From Bacteroidales bacterium (GTDB lineage Bacteria; Bacteroidota; Bacteroidia; Bacteroidales; Lentimicrobiaceae): a stretch of 40,134 nucleotides of DNA. Below, piece after piece: positions 23,165 to 31,597 of this stretch. Position numbers and translations under genes: made by a program. The notes below the pieces were generated by a model that was given only the letters and a program-made list of their open reading frames with translations, was not told the DNA's origin and did not search any database. Numbering within the stretch: the first letter of the stretch is position 1; every line of letters begins with the position of its first letter. The stretch lies in the NCBI GenBank assembly GCA_022837485.1, contig JALHHH010000015.1, positions 18,220-58,353 of the forward strand, given 5' to 3'.

Positions 23165-25084
23165 ATGGATTCAGGGCGTTTCAAACATATATACTCCCCT
23201 TTTCCTGTATCCGTTAAACCGGTTCTGTATGTTCTTTTGCTGATAATTTTTACAACGCCTTTCACCCTTCCAGCTCAGGAACCCGTTACAAAATCCCGGA
23301 AACCGTCAGAACAAAGCGACAGCCTGGACTATGTAAAACGCAGGGAACAGATCAACCGGGCCGATGAGTTTTACGATAACCTGCAGTCGCGTGCAGATAC
23401 CAGCTGGTTTTTAAAGCATATTCACCCCCTGTTATTCAGAAAAAGTCCGTCTCCGGTTAACGATTCTCTAACAGGCATAGCCGCTCCGAATCCTTTTATG
23501 GCTTATAAAGGGAAAGTTATCCGGTCCGTCAGCATTTTGCGGCTCGATGCCTTCGGAACCTCCGTTTACGACCCGTTGCAGCAGCCCGCAACGCGAATGC
23601 AGCGGGCTTTAAATAAAATCCATTTCAACACCCGTGAATCCGTCGTAAAAAAGTATCTGCTGATACGCAAAGGCGATGTACTTGATCCGGTAACTCTTGC
23701 CGATAATGAGCGGGCCGTGAGAGATGCCTCCATATTTGAAGATGCGCGGTTTACCGTTTCCTCTGTATCGGAATCCGACAGTATCGACCTGGTGCTGATT
23801 GTAAAAGACATTTTCCCAATAGGGTTCGATCTGACTGTTATCGATGCAGAGCGCAGTCGTTTTAAGCTTTTCAACAGAAATCTGGGTGGTCTTGGATATC
23901 AGGCGGAGCAATCGTTTCATTTTAATCTCATGGATCGCCCGGCTGTGCAGATATCAAGAGGGGCAGGCAAATTCAGAAATATCGGAGGCAGTTTTACCGA
24001 TGCCGGCCTTTTCTGGTCCGGATTAAATGGAAATGAAGGTGCCGGTATACAAATCAGCCGGCCGTTCTTCTCCCCCGAAATCCGGCTTGGTGGCGGACTA
24101 ATCCTGCATCGGCAATATTTACCTCTGATTCCGGAAAGCGACGAAGGCGGAAGACCGTTGCAAACCGAAACCGATATCTGGGGAGGGTACAGCACCATTA
24201 TAAACCGGATTCATGCACCGGCTTCCGACAGGGTGCAGGCGCTGGTGACTGCACGATATCTTCAATATAACCTGCAGAACAAGCCCGTAATGACCGACTC
24301 TCTGCAAAGACTTTACCCTGCTTTTAAACGGTGGATATCGGAAATAGGGCTGATACGCAGCGGTTTTTACCTGAACAATATGATCTACGGATTCGGGCAT
24401 ACCGAAGATATACCCACCGGGTATCATGCCGGATTATTGTTTGGTTATGAAACTACCGGCACAACAAGCGGAGTATATGCCGGGTTGCGCTTTTCATCCG
24501 GCGTACGTATAAATGGCTCGGGGTATCTTTTCGCCCATACCTCTGCAGGAACATTCGTTGATAAGCAGGTAATGTACAATTCGGCAACGGAACTTGCACT
24601 TCATTACATTTCCGGAATCAAGAAATCCGGATCGTACCGTCTCAGACACTTTGCCAGCCTGAATCTGAAAAACGGATTTAACCGAACCGATTCTTACGGA
24701 ATTTCTCTTGCAGATGGGAATTCAAATACCTACAGCGACTACACTATACGTGGCGACCATCGTTTTACGGCACGAATCGAAACGGTTGTTTTTACACCAT
24801 ATTACCTACTGGGATTCCGGTTTGCATTTTTTGGATTTGCCGAAACGGGGATGGTAACCTCAATCCTGCGAAATATAATGAGCGAAAGATATTATCCGGC
24901 GCTTGGCATAGGAATAAGGGTAAGAAATGAAAACCTGGCATTTTCAACCTTTCAGGTAAGCCTTGCCTGGCACCCCGCACATCTGCCCGGAAACGATGTA
25001 TGGATTTTCGGCATCGGCCATCCGGATCAGGCCGGATTCAGCCGATTCGGAATAACTGCTCCCGATATAGTAGAATTTCATTAA
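23165..25084 (+). CDS. Large outer-membrane beta-barrel protein with POTRA-like region (BamA/TamA-like)
   Basis: The 639-residue product has an N-terminal signal region (VLYVLLLIIFTTPFTLPAQ). A globular part at residues 110-215 contains FNTRESVVKKYLLIRKGD and LADNERAVRDASIFEDAR, which resemble a POTRA repeat of the BamA/TamA type. After that comes a long series of beta strands (GGLGYQAEQSFHFNL, EGAGIQISRPFF, HRFTARIETVVFTPYYLLGF). I chose the start at 23165 (MDSGRFKH), since the longer frame from 23024 would cover the rplS terminator. The exact function is unknown; outer-membrane insertion or transport is inferred. It is convergent with the Gre-like gene. Confidence 0.7.
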   Translation: MDSGRFKHIYSPFPVSVKPVLYVLLLIIFTTPFTLPAQEPVTKSRKPSEQSDSLDYVKRREQINRADEFYDNLQSRADTSWFLKHIHPLLFRKSPSPVNDSLTGIAAPNPFMAYKGKVIRSVSILRLDAFGTSVYDPLQQPATRMQRALNKIHFNTRESVVKKYLLIRKGDVLDPVTLADNERAVRDASIFEDARFTVSSVSESDSIDLVLIVKDIFPIGFDLTVIDAERSRFKLFNRNLGGLGYQAEQSFHFNLMDRPAVQISRGAGKFRNIGGSFTDAGLFWSGLNGNEGAGIQISRPFFSPEIRLGGGLILHRQYLPLIPESDEGGRPLQTETDIWGGYSTIINRIHAPASDRVQALVTARYLQYNLQNKPVMTDSLQRLYPAFKRWISEIGLIRSGFYLNNMIYGFGHTEDIPTGYHAGLLFGYETTGTTSGVYAGLRFSSGVRINGSGYLFAHTSAGTFVDKQVMYNSATELALHYISGIKKSGSYRLRHFASLNLKNGFNRTDSYGISLADGNSNTYSDYTIRGDHRFTARIETVVFTPYYLLGFRFAFFGFAETGMVTSILRNIMSERYYPALGIGIRVRNENLAFSTFQVSLAWHPAHLPGNDVWIFGIGHPDQAGFSRFGITAPDIVEFH

Positions 25085-25118
25085 AAGTGAATATATGCAA
25101 TCGGGGCGTTACTCCTGC

Positions 25119-25574
25119 TTAAAAGACATCGAGGATACTTATTATTTTTCCGTTAAACTCAGCTGTATCGCCTGCTTTCTTACCTTGTACTGCTTTTGCA
25201 AACGGAACCGCCGGTGAAATAGCGAAATACTCACTTCCATCTCCGGCTTTTACTTTACCTATCCCTGTAGAAATAAACACTTTCTGTATTCCGGTATGCA
25301 CCACTGCTCCAAATCCGGCTTTTTCGCACAACCTGCTCAGATCGATGCGGTCCAGCACCGTCAGCTCCTCCTGAACTTTTATAAGTTGTAAGGCCAGCAT
25401 ATCTCTCCTTTTCGACAACTGTTCCCGATACGAATCGTACCGATCTTTGGGCTGACCATATTCGTTGGCGCTTTGTTCGGCTTCCTTAACGGCAGTACGA
25501 AGATTTATTTCAGTATCATTTTTTATTTTCCGACATGCCTCAATCAATGCTTTTTTCAGATGAAGTTTATCCAT
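25119..25574 (-). CDS. GreA/GreB-like transcript-cleavage factor family protein
   Basis: The 151 residues begin with a coiled-coil-like N-terminus (residues 1-75, many Lys and Glu) and end in an FKBP-like GreA/B C-terminal domain (GDGSEYFAISPAVPFAKAVQGKKAGD, split here). GreA uses two acidic residues at the coiled-coil tip to stimulate RNA cleavage by RNA polymerase. Aligned by the RE(Q/L) ending, the tip here reads GQPKDR where GreA has GDLKEN, so one acidic residue is replaced by Gln and one by Asp. It may therefore be a paralogue that binds the secondary channel without full cleavage activity. That is an inference. It is convergent with the outer-membrane protein; I see no promoter box. 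Confidence 0.8.
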   Translation of the reverse strand: MDKLHLKKALIEACRKIKNDTEINLRTAVKEAEQSANEYGQPKDRYDSYREQLSKRRDMLALQLIKVQEELTVLDRIDLSRLCEKAGFGAVVHTGIQKVFISTGIGKVKAGDGSEYFAISPAVPFAKAVQGKKAGDTAEFNGKIISILDVF

Positions 25575-25682
25575 ATCTGATGATTTAATTGCTTTTCTGT
25601 TGCCTTCAGCCTGTATTTATGTCGAATACAAACCAAAAAGTGAAGTACATGGTTAAATTGGGTTCACCGGGGTACTGTAATG

Positions 25683-25690
25683 TATATTTG
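25683..25690 (+). promoter_or_regulatory. Distal -7 box (TATATTTG) upstream of the DUF5063 gene
   Basis: TATATTTG matches TAnnTTTG and lies 77 bp before the start at 25760. A second box follows at 25732, so two promoters are possible. Confidence 0.35.
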
Positions 25691-25731
25691 TCCGTAATTA
25701 TCAATTAGGACAGCTTTCCCGAAAATTACGC

Positions 25732-25739
25732 TAATTTTG
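25732..25739 (+). promoter_or_regulatory. Proximal -7 box (TAATTTTG) for the DUF5063 gene
   Basis: TAATTTTG lies 20 bp before the ATG at 25760, giving a short leader as for trmD and guaB. Confidence 0.55.
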
Positions 25740-25759
25740 CCATATAAACCAAAATAATA

Positions 25760-26272
25760 ATGAATAAAATACCCAACGATCCGGTTTACACCAAACAGGT
25801 GCTGGAGTTCTTAACCGTTGCCAATGAATATTGCCTGTTTACCGAGAAATGCGATGAATACAGTCGGGATGAACTTCTGAATTATTACCGGCATATCCTA
25901 CCGCTTATATATCTGAAAGGCTCACTTATTAAACCGGTTGTACCCGAGGAGCCGGGCGATGCCGAGCGTTTTGTGACGGAAGAAAGCTGGGAGAGCATTT
26001 TCAATGCACTTAGGAATAAATTTTATCCTGCTGACCACTTCTGGATGTGCCAGGATCCGGCCGACGAGCATACCGATGTTGAAAAGAACAGCCTGGCTGA
26101 GCACCTTGCCGATATATATCAGGATCTGAAGGATTTTGTAATGCTGTATCAGAAAAACAGGCATACCTCACGCGAAAATGCCGTCGCGGGGATTGTCGAA
26201 CACTTCAGAACCCATTTCGGACCGGCCGTCACAAAATCGCTTTATGCCCTTCATCATTCAGCTTTTTCTTGA
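25760..26272 (+). CDS. DUF5063 family protein
   Basis: A soluble, acidic protein of 170 residues with helical character (YTKQVLEFLTVANEYCLF, ELLNYYRHILPLIYLKGSL, SLAEHLADIYQDLKDFVMLY). The pattern matches DUF5063, a domain of unknown function common in Bacteroidota. No catalytic motif is evident. It stands between a Gre-like gene and feoAB and has its own promoter. feoAB also has its own promoter box, so the two are probably independent. Confidence 0.78.
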   Translation: MNKIPNDPVYTKQVLEFLTVANEYCLFTEKCDEYSRDELLNYYRHILPLIYLKGSLIKPVVPEEPGDAERFVTEESWESIFNALRNKFYPADHFWMCQDPADEHTDVEKNSLAEHLADIYQDLKDFVMLYQKNRHTSRENAVAGIVEHFRTHFGPAVTKSLYALHHSAFS

Positions 26273-26339
26273 TATAACTGTAGCCGGATTGTTCTTCGCT
26301 TTTTAATACTTATTCGGTCCCGTATTTCAAAAATTCCAA

Positions 26340-26347
26340 TACCTTTG
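26340..26347 (+). promoter_or_regulatory. Bacteroidota -7 box (TACCTTTG) for feoAB
   Basis: TACCTTTG matches TAnnTTTG and lies 32 bp before the TTG start at 26380. The 14-bp palindrome begins 2 bp further on. Confidence 0.55.
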
Positions 26348-26349
26348 TG

Positions 26350-26363
26350 TCAATTTAAATTGA
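26350..26363. promoter_or_regulatory. Candidate iron-responsive operator upstream of feoAB
   Basis: TCAATTTAAATTGA is a perfect 14-bp palindrome placed at the expected transcription start just after the -7 box. A dimeric Fur- or DtxR-type repressor bound here would block initiation. The regulator is not known from the sequence. Confidence 0.5.
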
Positions 26364-26379
26364 TTCTAAATAACAAGCA

Positions 26380-28899
26380 TTGACACTCTCAGATCTGTCA
26401 CCGGGCGAAAAAGGGATCATTACCAAAGTAAAAGGTCATGGAGCCTTTCGCAAGCGGATTCTTGAAATGGGCTTTATTGCCGGCAAAGAAGTTGGAGTAA
26501 TTCAGCGGGCTCCCCTCATGGACCCGGTTGAATACAACGTAATGGGCTATAACGTTAGTCTGCGCAACAGCGAAGCCAGACTGATCGAGGTTGTTACCGA
26601 AACCGAAAGCAGCAGAATCTTTACCGGAACTTCCAACGGAACCATTGAAGGCGATCTGCTCAATAATGCAGCACTTACGAAAGGAAAAACCATCAATGTT
26701 GCCCTTGTCGGAAACCCGAATTGCGGCAAAACCACTCTTTTTAATTATGCTTCCGGATCACGCGAACGCGTCGGCAATTATTCCGGGGTTACCGTTGATG
26801 CCAAGGAAGCGCGATTCCGAAGGGGAGAATATACTTTCGTCGTTACCGATCTTCCCGGCACTTATTCGATAAGCGCATACAGTCCTGAAGAACTGTTTGT
26901 CAGGGATCATATCATCGATTCGTCTCCCGATGTTGTAGTCAATATAATCGACACCTCCAACCTTGAACGAAACCTGTACCTTACCACGCAGCTCATCGAT
27001 ATGGACGTACGGATGGTTGGGGTTCTGAACATGTTTGACGAAGTGGAGCGAAGCGGCAACACACTTGATCACGTGCAGTTGGGAAAGCTTTTGGGTGTTC
27101 CTTTCGTAACAACTATTGGAAGCAGAGGAAAAGGCATCGATGAAATGCTTCAAAAAATAATTGATGTTTATGAAGACCAGGATCCAACCCGCCGTCATAT
27201 TCATATTAACTACGGGCGCATTATCGAACCGGGCATCGCAAAAATTCGCGAATTACTCCGACTACCGGGCAATCTGAGCCTTCTGGATAAGGTATCGGCC
27301 CGTTTCCTTGCCATCAAACTCATCGAAAAAGACAGGGCTACCGAAGTAATGATTGAATCCCTTGAAAATTTCAGGGAAATCATAGCCGAAGTGGACGCCC
27401 AGATTACCCGCATTGAAACGGAACAGAGGCAGGATACCGAGAGTCTGATTGCTGATGCCAAATACGGATTCATTGCCGGAGCCCTGCATGAAACCTTCAT
27501 CCCGAATCCCGTCGTACAACGCAGAAAAAGTGAGGTAATCGACACCATTATCACGCACAAGGTCTGGGGAATACCCATCTTTATTTTCCTGATGTGGCTT
27601 ACCTTCTACGGTACTTTTAAACTTGGCAACTATCCCATGGAATGGATTGAACGCCTGGTTGAATACACATCTGAAATTCTTGAAAGAACCCTCAGCGACG
27701 GAATGTTAAAAGACCTTCTTATACAGGGTATTATAGGCGGAGTGGGAGGCGTTATCATCTTTCTCCCCAACATCCTGCTGCTTTACCTTTTTATATCTCT
27801 GATGGAAGATACGGGCTACATGGCCAGAGCCGTCTTTATCATGGATAAGCTGATGCATCGGATAGGTCTTCACGGAAAGTCGTTTATACCTTTGTTGATG
27901 GGCTTTGGATGCAACGTACCGGCGATACTTTCAACCCGCATCATCGAAAGCCGCCGCGACCGGCTGATAACCATGCTGATCAATCCTTTTATGTCGTGCA
28001 GTGCCCGTCTTCCGGTATATATACTGTTTATCAGCGCTTTCTTCTCAAGTTACCAGGGTACCATTCTGTTCGCCATGTATGGGATTGGCGTTCTCCTGGC
28101 AATTGGTTCGGCCCTGCTCTTCAAAAAAGCCATCTTCAAACAACCCGATGTACCTTTTGTGATGGAACTTCCGCCTTACCGGACCCCAACCATCCGGACC
28201 ATTCTCAAACACATGTGGAACAGGGCCGAACAGTATCTGCGTAAAATCGGAGGGGTTATTCTCATTGCCTCAATAATTATCTGGGCGCTTGGCTACTTCC
28301 CCAGGGAAACCAGCGAAGATCACCGCTTCGACTCAAGAATTGCCACGATAAACGATCAATATTCAAGACAAATCCTGCAGACTCAGACCGGTCCGGAGCT
28401 GATTGAACAAATGCTAAGTCAGCAGGAAGATGAAATTGAGCAGATCCAGCACGAAAAAGAAAGCCATCGGCAGCTCAACTCTTATATAGGCAGGCTCGGA
28501 CATTTCATTGAGCCGGTTATGCGACCGCTGGGCTTTGACTGGAAGATGAGCGTTGCGTTGCTGACAGGCGTTGCAGCAAAGGAAATTACCGTTGGAACCC
28601 TAGGCGTTTTGTATCAGGCAGGCGAAAATTCCGACGAAAACTCCGCATCACTTATTACAAAAATACAGCAGCAAACGTACCATGACGGACCCCGGATGGG
28701 ACAAAAAGTATTTACCCCTCTGGTCGCCTTCAGTTTCATGCTCTTCATTCTGATCTATTTCCCATGCGTTGCCGTGGTGGCTGCTATCCGGAAAGAATCG
28801 GGCGACTGGCGCTGGGCCGCGTTTATCGTTGTTTATACTACCGGACTGGCATACCTGGCATCTCTGGCAGTGTTTCAGATCGGCAGCCTTATTTTGTGA
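26380..28899 (+). CDS. feoB: Fused FeoA-FeoB ferrous iron transporter
   Basis: Imports Fe(II) across the inner membrane. Residues 1-75 are a FeoA SH3-like domain (LSPGEKGIITKVKGHG, RILEMGFIAGKEVGVI). Then comes the FeoB G domain: G1 GNPNCGKT at 111-118, G3 DLPG at 157-160, and a G4-like LNMFDE. The membrane part has two Gate regions, including GFGCNVPAILSTRIIESRRDR and a second with LTGVAAKEITVGTLG. At 839 residues it is a complete fusion. The start appears to be TTG at 26380, as an in-frame TAA lies 9 bp upstream and no nearby ATG suits FeoA. It is followed at 16 and 8 bp by two small membrane proteins. Confidence 0.96.
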   Translation: MTLSDLSPGEKGIITKVKGHGAFRKRILEMGFIAGKEVGVIQRAPLMDPVEYNVMGYNVSLRNSEARLIEVVTETESSRIFTGTSNGTIEGDLLNNAALTKGKTINVALVGNPNCGKTTLFNYASGSRERVGNYSGVTVDAKEARFRRGEYTFVVTDLPGTYSISAYSPEELFVRDHIIDSSPDVVVNIIDTSNLERNLYLTTQLIDMDVRMVGVLNMFDEVERSGNTLDHVQLGKLLGVPFVTTIGSRGKGIDEMLQKIIDVYEDQDPTRRHIHINYGRIIEPGIAKIRELLRLPGNLSLLDKVSARFLAIKLIEKDRATEVMIESLENFREIIAEVDAQITRIETEQRQDTESLIADAKYGFIAGALHETFIPNPVVQRRKSEVIDTIITHKVWGIPIFIFLMWLTFYGTFKLGNYPMEWIERLVEYTSEILERTLSDGMLKDLLIQGIIGGVGGVIIFLPNILLLYLFISLMEDTGYMARAVFIMDKLMHRIGLHGKSFIPLLMGFGCNVPAILSTRIIESRRDRLITMLINPFMSCSARLPVYILFISAFFSSYQGTILFAMYGIGVLLAIGSALLFKKAIFKQPDVPFVMELPPYRTPTIRTILKHMWNRAEQYLRKIGGVILIASIIIWALGYFPRETSEDHRFDSRIATINDQYSRQILQTQTGPELIEQMLSQQEDEIEQIQHEKESHRQLNSYIGRLGHFIEPVMRPLGFDWKMSVALLTGVAAKEITVGTLGVLYQAGENSDENSASLITKIQQQTYHDGPRMGQKVFTPLVAFSFMLFILIYFPCVAVVAAIRKESGDWRWAAFIVVYTTGLAYLASLAVFQIGSLIL

Positions 28900-28914
28900 T
28901 TTTTAGCAGGAAAT

Positions 28915-29613
28915 ATGTCTGAACTAACACCGGTTCAACTGTTTTATATCTGTCTGACCGTGGCCATTATCCTTACCCGAATCCCGGTATTAGGAGTCTT
29001 TTTCCGGTCAGTTAATACCTTGCTTCATGAAACCGGACATGCACTTGCGGCTTTGCTTCTTAGCGGTGAAGTTCTCAGCGTTTCACTAAACAGCGATACC
29101 TCTGGTTCCGCCCATACACGTATGACTTCAAAGCGGGGTGCACTGCTGGTTTCATTTGCCGGATATCCATTCGCTGCAGCCGGAAGTGCTACGCTTGTTT
29201 GGATGGCTGTAACGGGGCACATTCGTATCGGATTGTTTGCACTTTTATCGCTTGCATTATCCAATCTGGTCTTGTTTGTAAGAAATGCATACGGCATAAC
29301 ATGGCTGATCATTTTTTCCGGAATCGTTGTATTTTTATTGAAATCAGACCTTCAGGAAACCAACCGGACCTTTTTCCTCGTTGTCAGCCTTATCGCATTT
29401 GCCGAAACGGTGATTTCAACACTGATAATTATTTGGCAGGGACTTATGCATCCATCCAAAGCAGGCGATATTACCATCCTTGCAAAACAATCGCGTATAA
29501 ATGCCTCTATCTGGACAATTCTGATGGCGCTTGTATGCGGTTATATAATTTTTGAAACGGTTGCCCGCTTTTTTCCACCCTTTAGCCAACTTTTAACAAA
29601 TCCTGCTGTTTAA
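28915..29613 (+). CDS. M50-like membrane metallopeptidase family protein (HETGH)
   Basis: An integral membrane protein of 232 residues with about six helices. The zinc-binding HExxH motif is His38-Glu39-x2-His42 in LLHETGHALAALLL, placed at the edge of a helix as in M50B-like proteins. I see no clear NPDG-like third-ligand motif, so peptidase activity is uncertain. It starts 16 bp after feoAB and ends 8 bp before a Cys-rich FeoB-associated peptide. This places it inside the iron-uptake operon. A role in Feo function or processing is inferred only from position. Confidence 0.72.
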   Translation: MSELTPVQLFYICLTVAIILTRIPVLGVFFRSVNTLLHETGHALAALLLSGEVLSVSLNSDTSGSAHTRMTSKRGALLVSFAGYPFAAAGSATLVWMAVTGHIRIGLFALLSLALSNLVLFVRNAYGITWLIIFSGIVVFLLKSDLQETNRTFFLVVSLIAFAETVISTLIIIWQGLMHPSKAGDITILAKQSRINASIWTILMALVCGYIIFETVARFFPPFSQLLTNPAV

Positions 29614-29620
29614 GTTTATT

Positions 29621-29839
29621 ATGATGAGTACTCAGGAAATTATAACCACGCTGATTGTTGTTGCCGCTGCCTCCGTTGCTGCAGTAAAACTTTACCGTAA
29701 ATTCACCAATCCTCTTAAGGGCTGTTCCGGTTGTTCCAGCGACTGTTCGGGCTGTGAACTGCTTGACCTGAAGAAAGAAATTGAAGAGAACAAACGCAGG
29801 AAAGAGCTGTCTTCCAATAAAATGCAAACGGAGCAATAA
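29621..29839 (+). CDS. FeoB-associated Cys-rich membrane protein
   Basis: A 72-residue protein with a single N-terminal membrane helix (EIITTLIVVAAASVAAVKLY) followed by the cysteine cluster Cys35-x2-Cys38-x3-Cys42-x2-Cys45 (GCSGCSSDCSGCE) and a charged, helical tail. This is the layout of the FeoB-associated Cys-rich family (PF12669), thought to help Feo-dependent iron uptake or act like FeoC. Either Met at 29621 or 29624 could be the start. It is the last gene of the feoAB-M50-like operon. Confidence 0.88.
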   Translation: MMSTQEIITTLIVVAAASVAAVKLYRKFTNPLKGCSGCSSDCSGCELLDLKKEIEENKRRKELSSNKMQTEQ

Positions 29840-29887
29840 TCCTGCCGGATTTTTTCACGGCATATGCTATCCCCGGATTTAAAGAAG

Positions 29888-29895
29888 TATCTTTG
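29888..29895 (+). promoter_or_regulatory. Bacteroidota -7 box (TATCTTTG) for the Yip1 protein
   Basis: TATCTTTG lies 82 bp before the ATG at 29977. The following leader contains a perfect 9-bp stem. Confidence 0.5.
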
Positions 29896-29909
29896 AATGA
29901 TATGTTGTT

Positions 29910-29942
29910 AAACGCAGTTTGAGTCGTAGATGGACTGCGTTT
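29910..29942 (+). promoter_or_regulatory. Leader hairpin before the Yip1 gene
   Basis: AAACGCAGT (29910-29918) pairs with ACTGCGTTT (29934-29942) around a 15-nt loop, and TTCC follows. It could be an attenuator or the weak end of the upstream feo transcript. Confidence 0.4.
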
Positions 29943-29976
29943 TCCGGAATAACAGGTCACACAAACAGCCGGCCTC

Positions 29977-30612
29977 ATGAAACATGGTTTTTTATCGTTG
30001 TACTTTGGCATGTTTTACAAGCCACAGAGTACGTTCAAATCTGTTTTTGAAAGTGAAAAAAAACTGGAATTTGGCTTTTATTCCTTATTGATTCCAGCCA
30101 CAGGATACACGATCTTTTATCTTATGGCGTACTATGCCGGAGGTTCTCCGTCCACCTTCAAACCCTGGTTAGCCCTGCCTGTTGAAGATTATTTCAAGTA
30201 TGATATTTTCCTGACTTTTCCGGGATATTATTTGAGCTGGATTGGGGCAGCCGGCACGGTTTACCTTCTGTCACGGTTAATGGATGGAAAAAGTCATTTT
30301 GATAATATTCTGGCTATTATTGGTTTTGGCATTGGAACGGCAACCTGGAGTTCCTTATTACATGATTTAACGGATGCCGCCCTGAGTGTTGCGGGCATAA
30401 TTAATATGGGTGAATACGAAAAACTACTGAACCAACCCACCTTTTGGCGCGGATTGTTACTTACCCTTTATTCGGTTTATTTCATCTGGTTCCTGGCATT
30501 GTTTTCCATTGGGATAAAAATTGCTCTTAAATTCAGCCTAATAAAATCGATGATAATTGCATTAATCGGGCTGATCACATTTCAAATGATACTGCTGATT
30601 TTTATTCGATAA
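29977..30612 (+). CDS. Yip1-family integral membrane protein
   Basis: The 211 residues have about five hydrophobic helices. The N-terminal LYFGMFYKPQSTFKSVFE and the body resemble Yip1-domain proteins (YIF1/YIPF-like in bacteria), whose role is unknown. The first helices are GFYSLLIPATGYTIFYLMAY and FPGYYLSWIGAAGTVYLLSR. It follows the feo operon after 137 bp, with its own -7 box and a leader hairpin, so it is likely a separate unit. Confidence 0.7.
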   Translation: MKHGFLSLYFGMFYKPQSTFKSVFESEKKLEFGFYSLLIPATGYTIFYLMAYYAGGSPSTFKPWLALPVEDYFKYDIFLTFPGYYLSWIGAAGTVYLLSRLMDGKSHFDNILAIIGFGIGTATWSSLLHDLTDAALSVAGIINMGEYEKLLNQPTFWRGLLLTLYSVYFIWFLALFSIGIKIALKFSLIKSMIIALIGLITFQMILLIFIR

Positions 30613-30967
30613 CTCAAAACTGGCCGTGCATACAGTTAATAAAACAGCACACCGGACATCCAATTATTCCGGGCTTGTTGAAGTACCATCGTAAAACCAA
30701 TCCGCAAGGCGATCCCTCAAGGCCTGCAGCCGATCTTATCGGCAATCCCTATCCGATTATACCAATAAGAAATACAAAATGTTCATTTTTTAAAAGGTTC
30801 AAAAAAATACCTGCATTTAAACTACCTTTTGGGGATTGCTTTCGGATAAGGCAGAAGCATATAATCATATATCATTGTTAAACAACGCATTAATATTTCT
30901 ACCACAGCAACTGCGGGATTTGACTGAATATGATACCGGATTTTAAGCGGTTCTTACTGATTTTACT
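30613..30967. other. Non-coding stretch between the Yip1 and Hpt genes
   Basis: I see no credible gene in this part of the 469-bp gap. Apparent frames here (68-114 residues) lack supported starts or domain-like patterns. It contains a small perfect hairpin, GCCGAT-CTT-ATCGGC (30729-30743), and an A/T-rich tail leading to the Hpt promoter. Confidence 0.55.
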
Positions 30968-30975
30968 TAATTTTG
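30968..30975 (+). promoter_or_regulatory. Bacteroidota -7 box (TAATTTTG) for the Hpt protein
   Basis: TAATTTTG is 106 bp before the ATG at 31082. An inverted repeat (30985-30998) lies just downstream. Confidence 0.45.
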
Positions 30976-30984
30976 TAGTACCAA

Positions 30985-30998
30985 TTGTCTGAAGACAA
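30985..30998. repeat. Inverted repeat TTGTCT-GA-AGACAA near the Hpt promoter
   Basis: A 6-bp perfect inverted repeat separated by two bases lies 9 bp after the -7 box, near the expected transcription start. It could be an operator. TTGTCTG occurs again at about 31024. Confidence 0.3.
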
Positions 30999-31081
30999 AG
31001 CTTTTTGTTGCATTGATATAAAAGATTGTCTGCGGATTTTTCCAGAAAGAAGTAATCATTACATCTTGTGCCTGAATTTTT

Positions 31082-31453
31082 ATGCTGGACAAACAAGCCT
31101 TCCGCGAAACCTACCACTTTCTTGACAAAGAGGTAATTATTGAAATTATTGACATATTCCTTAGTGAATATGAAACAAAGCTTCAGAAGCTTGAGCAGAA
31201 TCTTGCAGACGGGGATCTTCCCGGGATCAGGTTTACTGCGCACAACATTAAAGGGGTAGTATCAAACTTTAATGTTTCAGAGCTTTACCAGCAGGCAAAA
31301 GAGCTTGAGCTAACCGCCACTGCTTTAGTAGAATCCGGTGGAGAAGGCCTTGACAAAGAAGCTATGCTTTTAAAAATCCGGGAGATCCATAAATCGACCG
31401 AAATCATGGCTACTGATCTCAGGGAACTCCGGACTGAAATGCTTGCTGAATAA
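31082..31453 (+). CDS. Hpt-domain phosphotransfer protein
   Basis: A 123-residue four-helix protein. The phospho-accepting histidine is in FTAHNIKGVVSNF (residues 56-68), the Hpt-domain signature, with flanking helices RETYHFLDKEVIIEIIDIF and LYQQAKELELTATA. It is not fused to a kinase. Hpt proteins relay phosphate between a hybrid kinase or receiver and another receiver. The single-domain response regulator at 12107 is one candidate partner in the window, but it is 19 kb away, so this is only a suggestion. Confidence 0.82.
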   Translation: MLDKQAFRETYHFLDKEVIIEIIDIFLSEYETKLQKLEQNLADGDLPGIRFTAHNIKGVVSNFNVSELYQQAKELELTATALVESGGEGLDKEAMLLKIREIHKSTEIMATDLRELRTEMLAE

Positions 31454-31597
31454 CGTTTAGCGAAGGCCGGTATAAAGGACTTCGGTGTTCGATGATCCGG
31501 GTTTTACAATTACTTATTCAAGAATCTCATAGTGTCCCGGGGAGCATTTTCCGGTCAATCCGTATGGTATCTGTAACATGCCGGCAATCGCCATACC

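Noticed and set aside
30675..30881. 68-codon plus-strand frame in the gap after the Yip1 gene
   Set aside because: It begins at a non-ATG codon, has no promoter box and reads as basic, low-complexity sequence.
30899..31243. 114-codon minus-strand frame before and within the Hpt gene
   Set aside because: It covers the Hpt promoter and coding region and has no family pattern.
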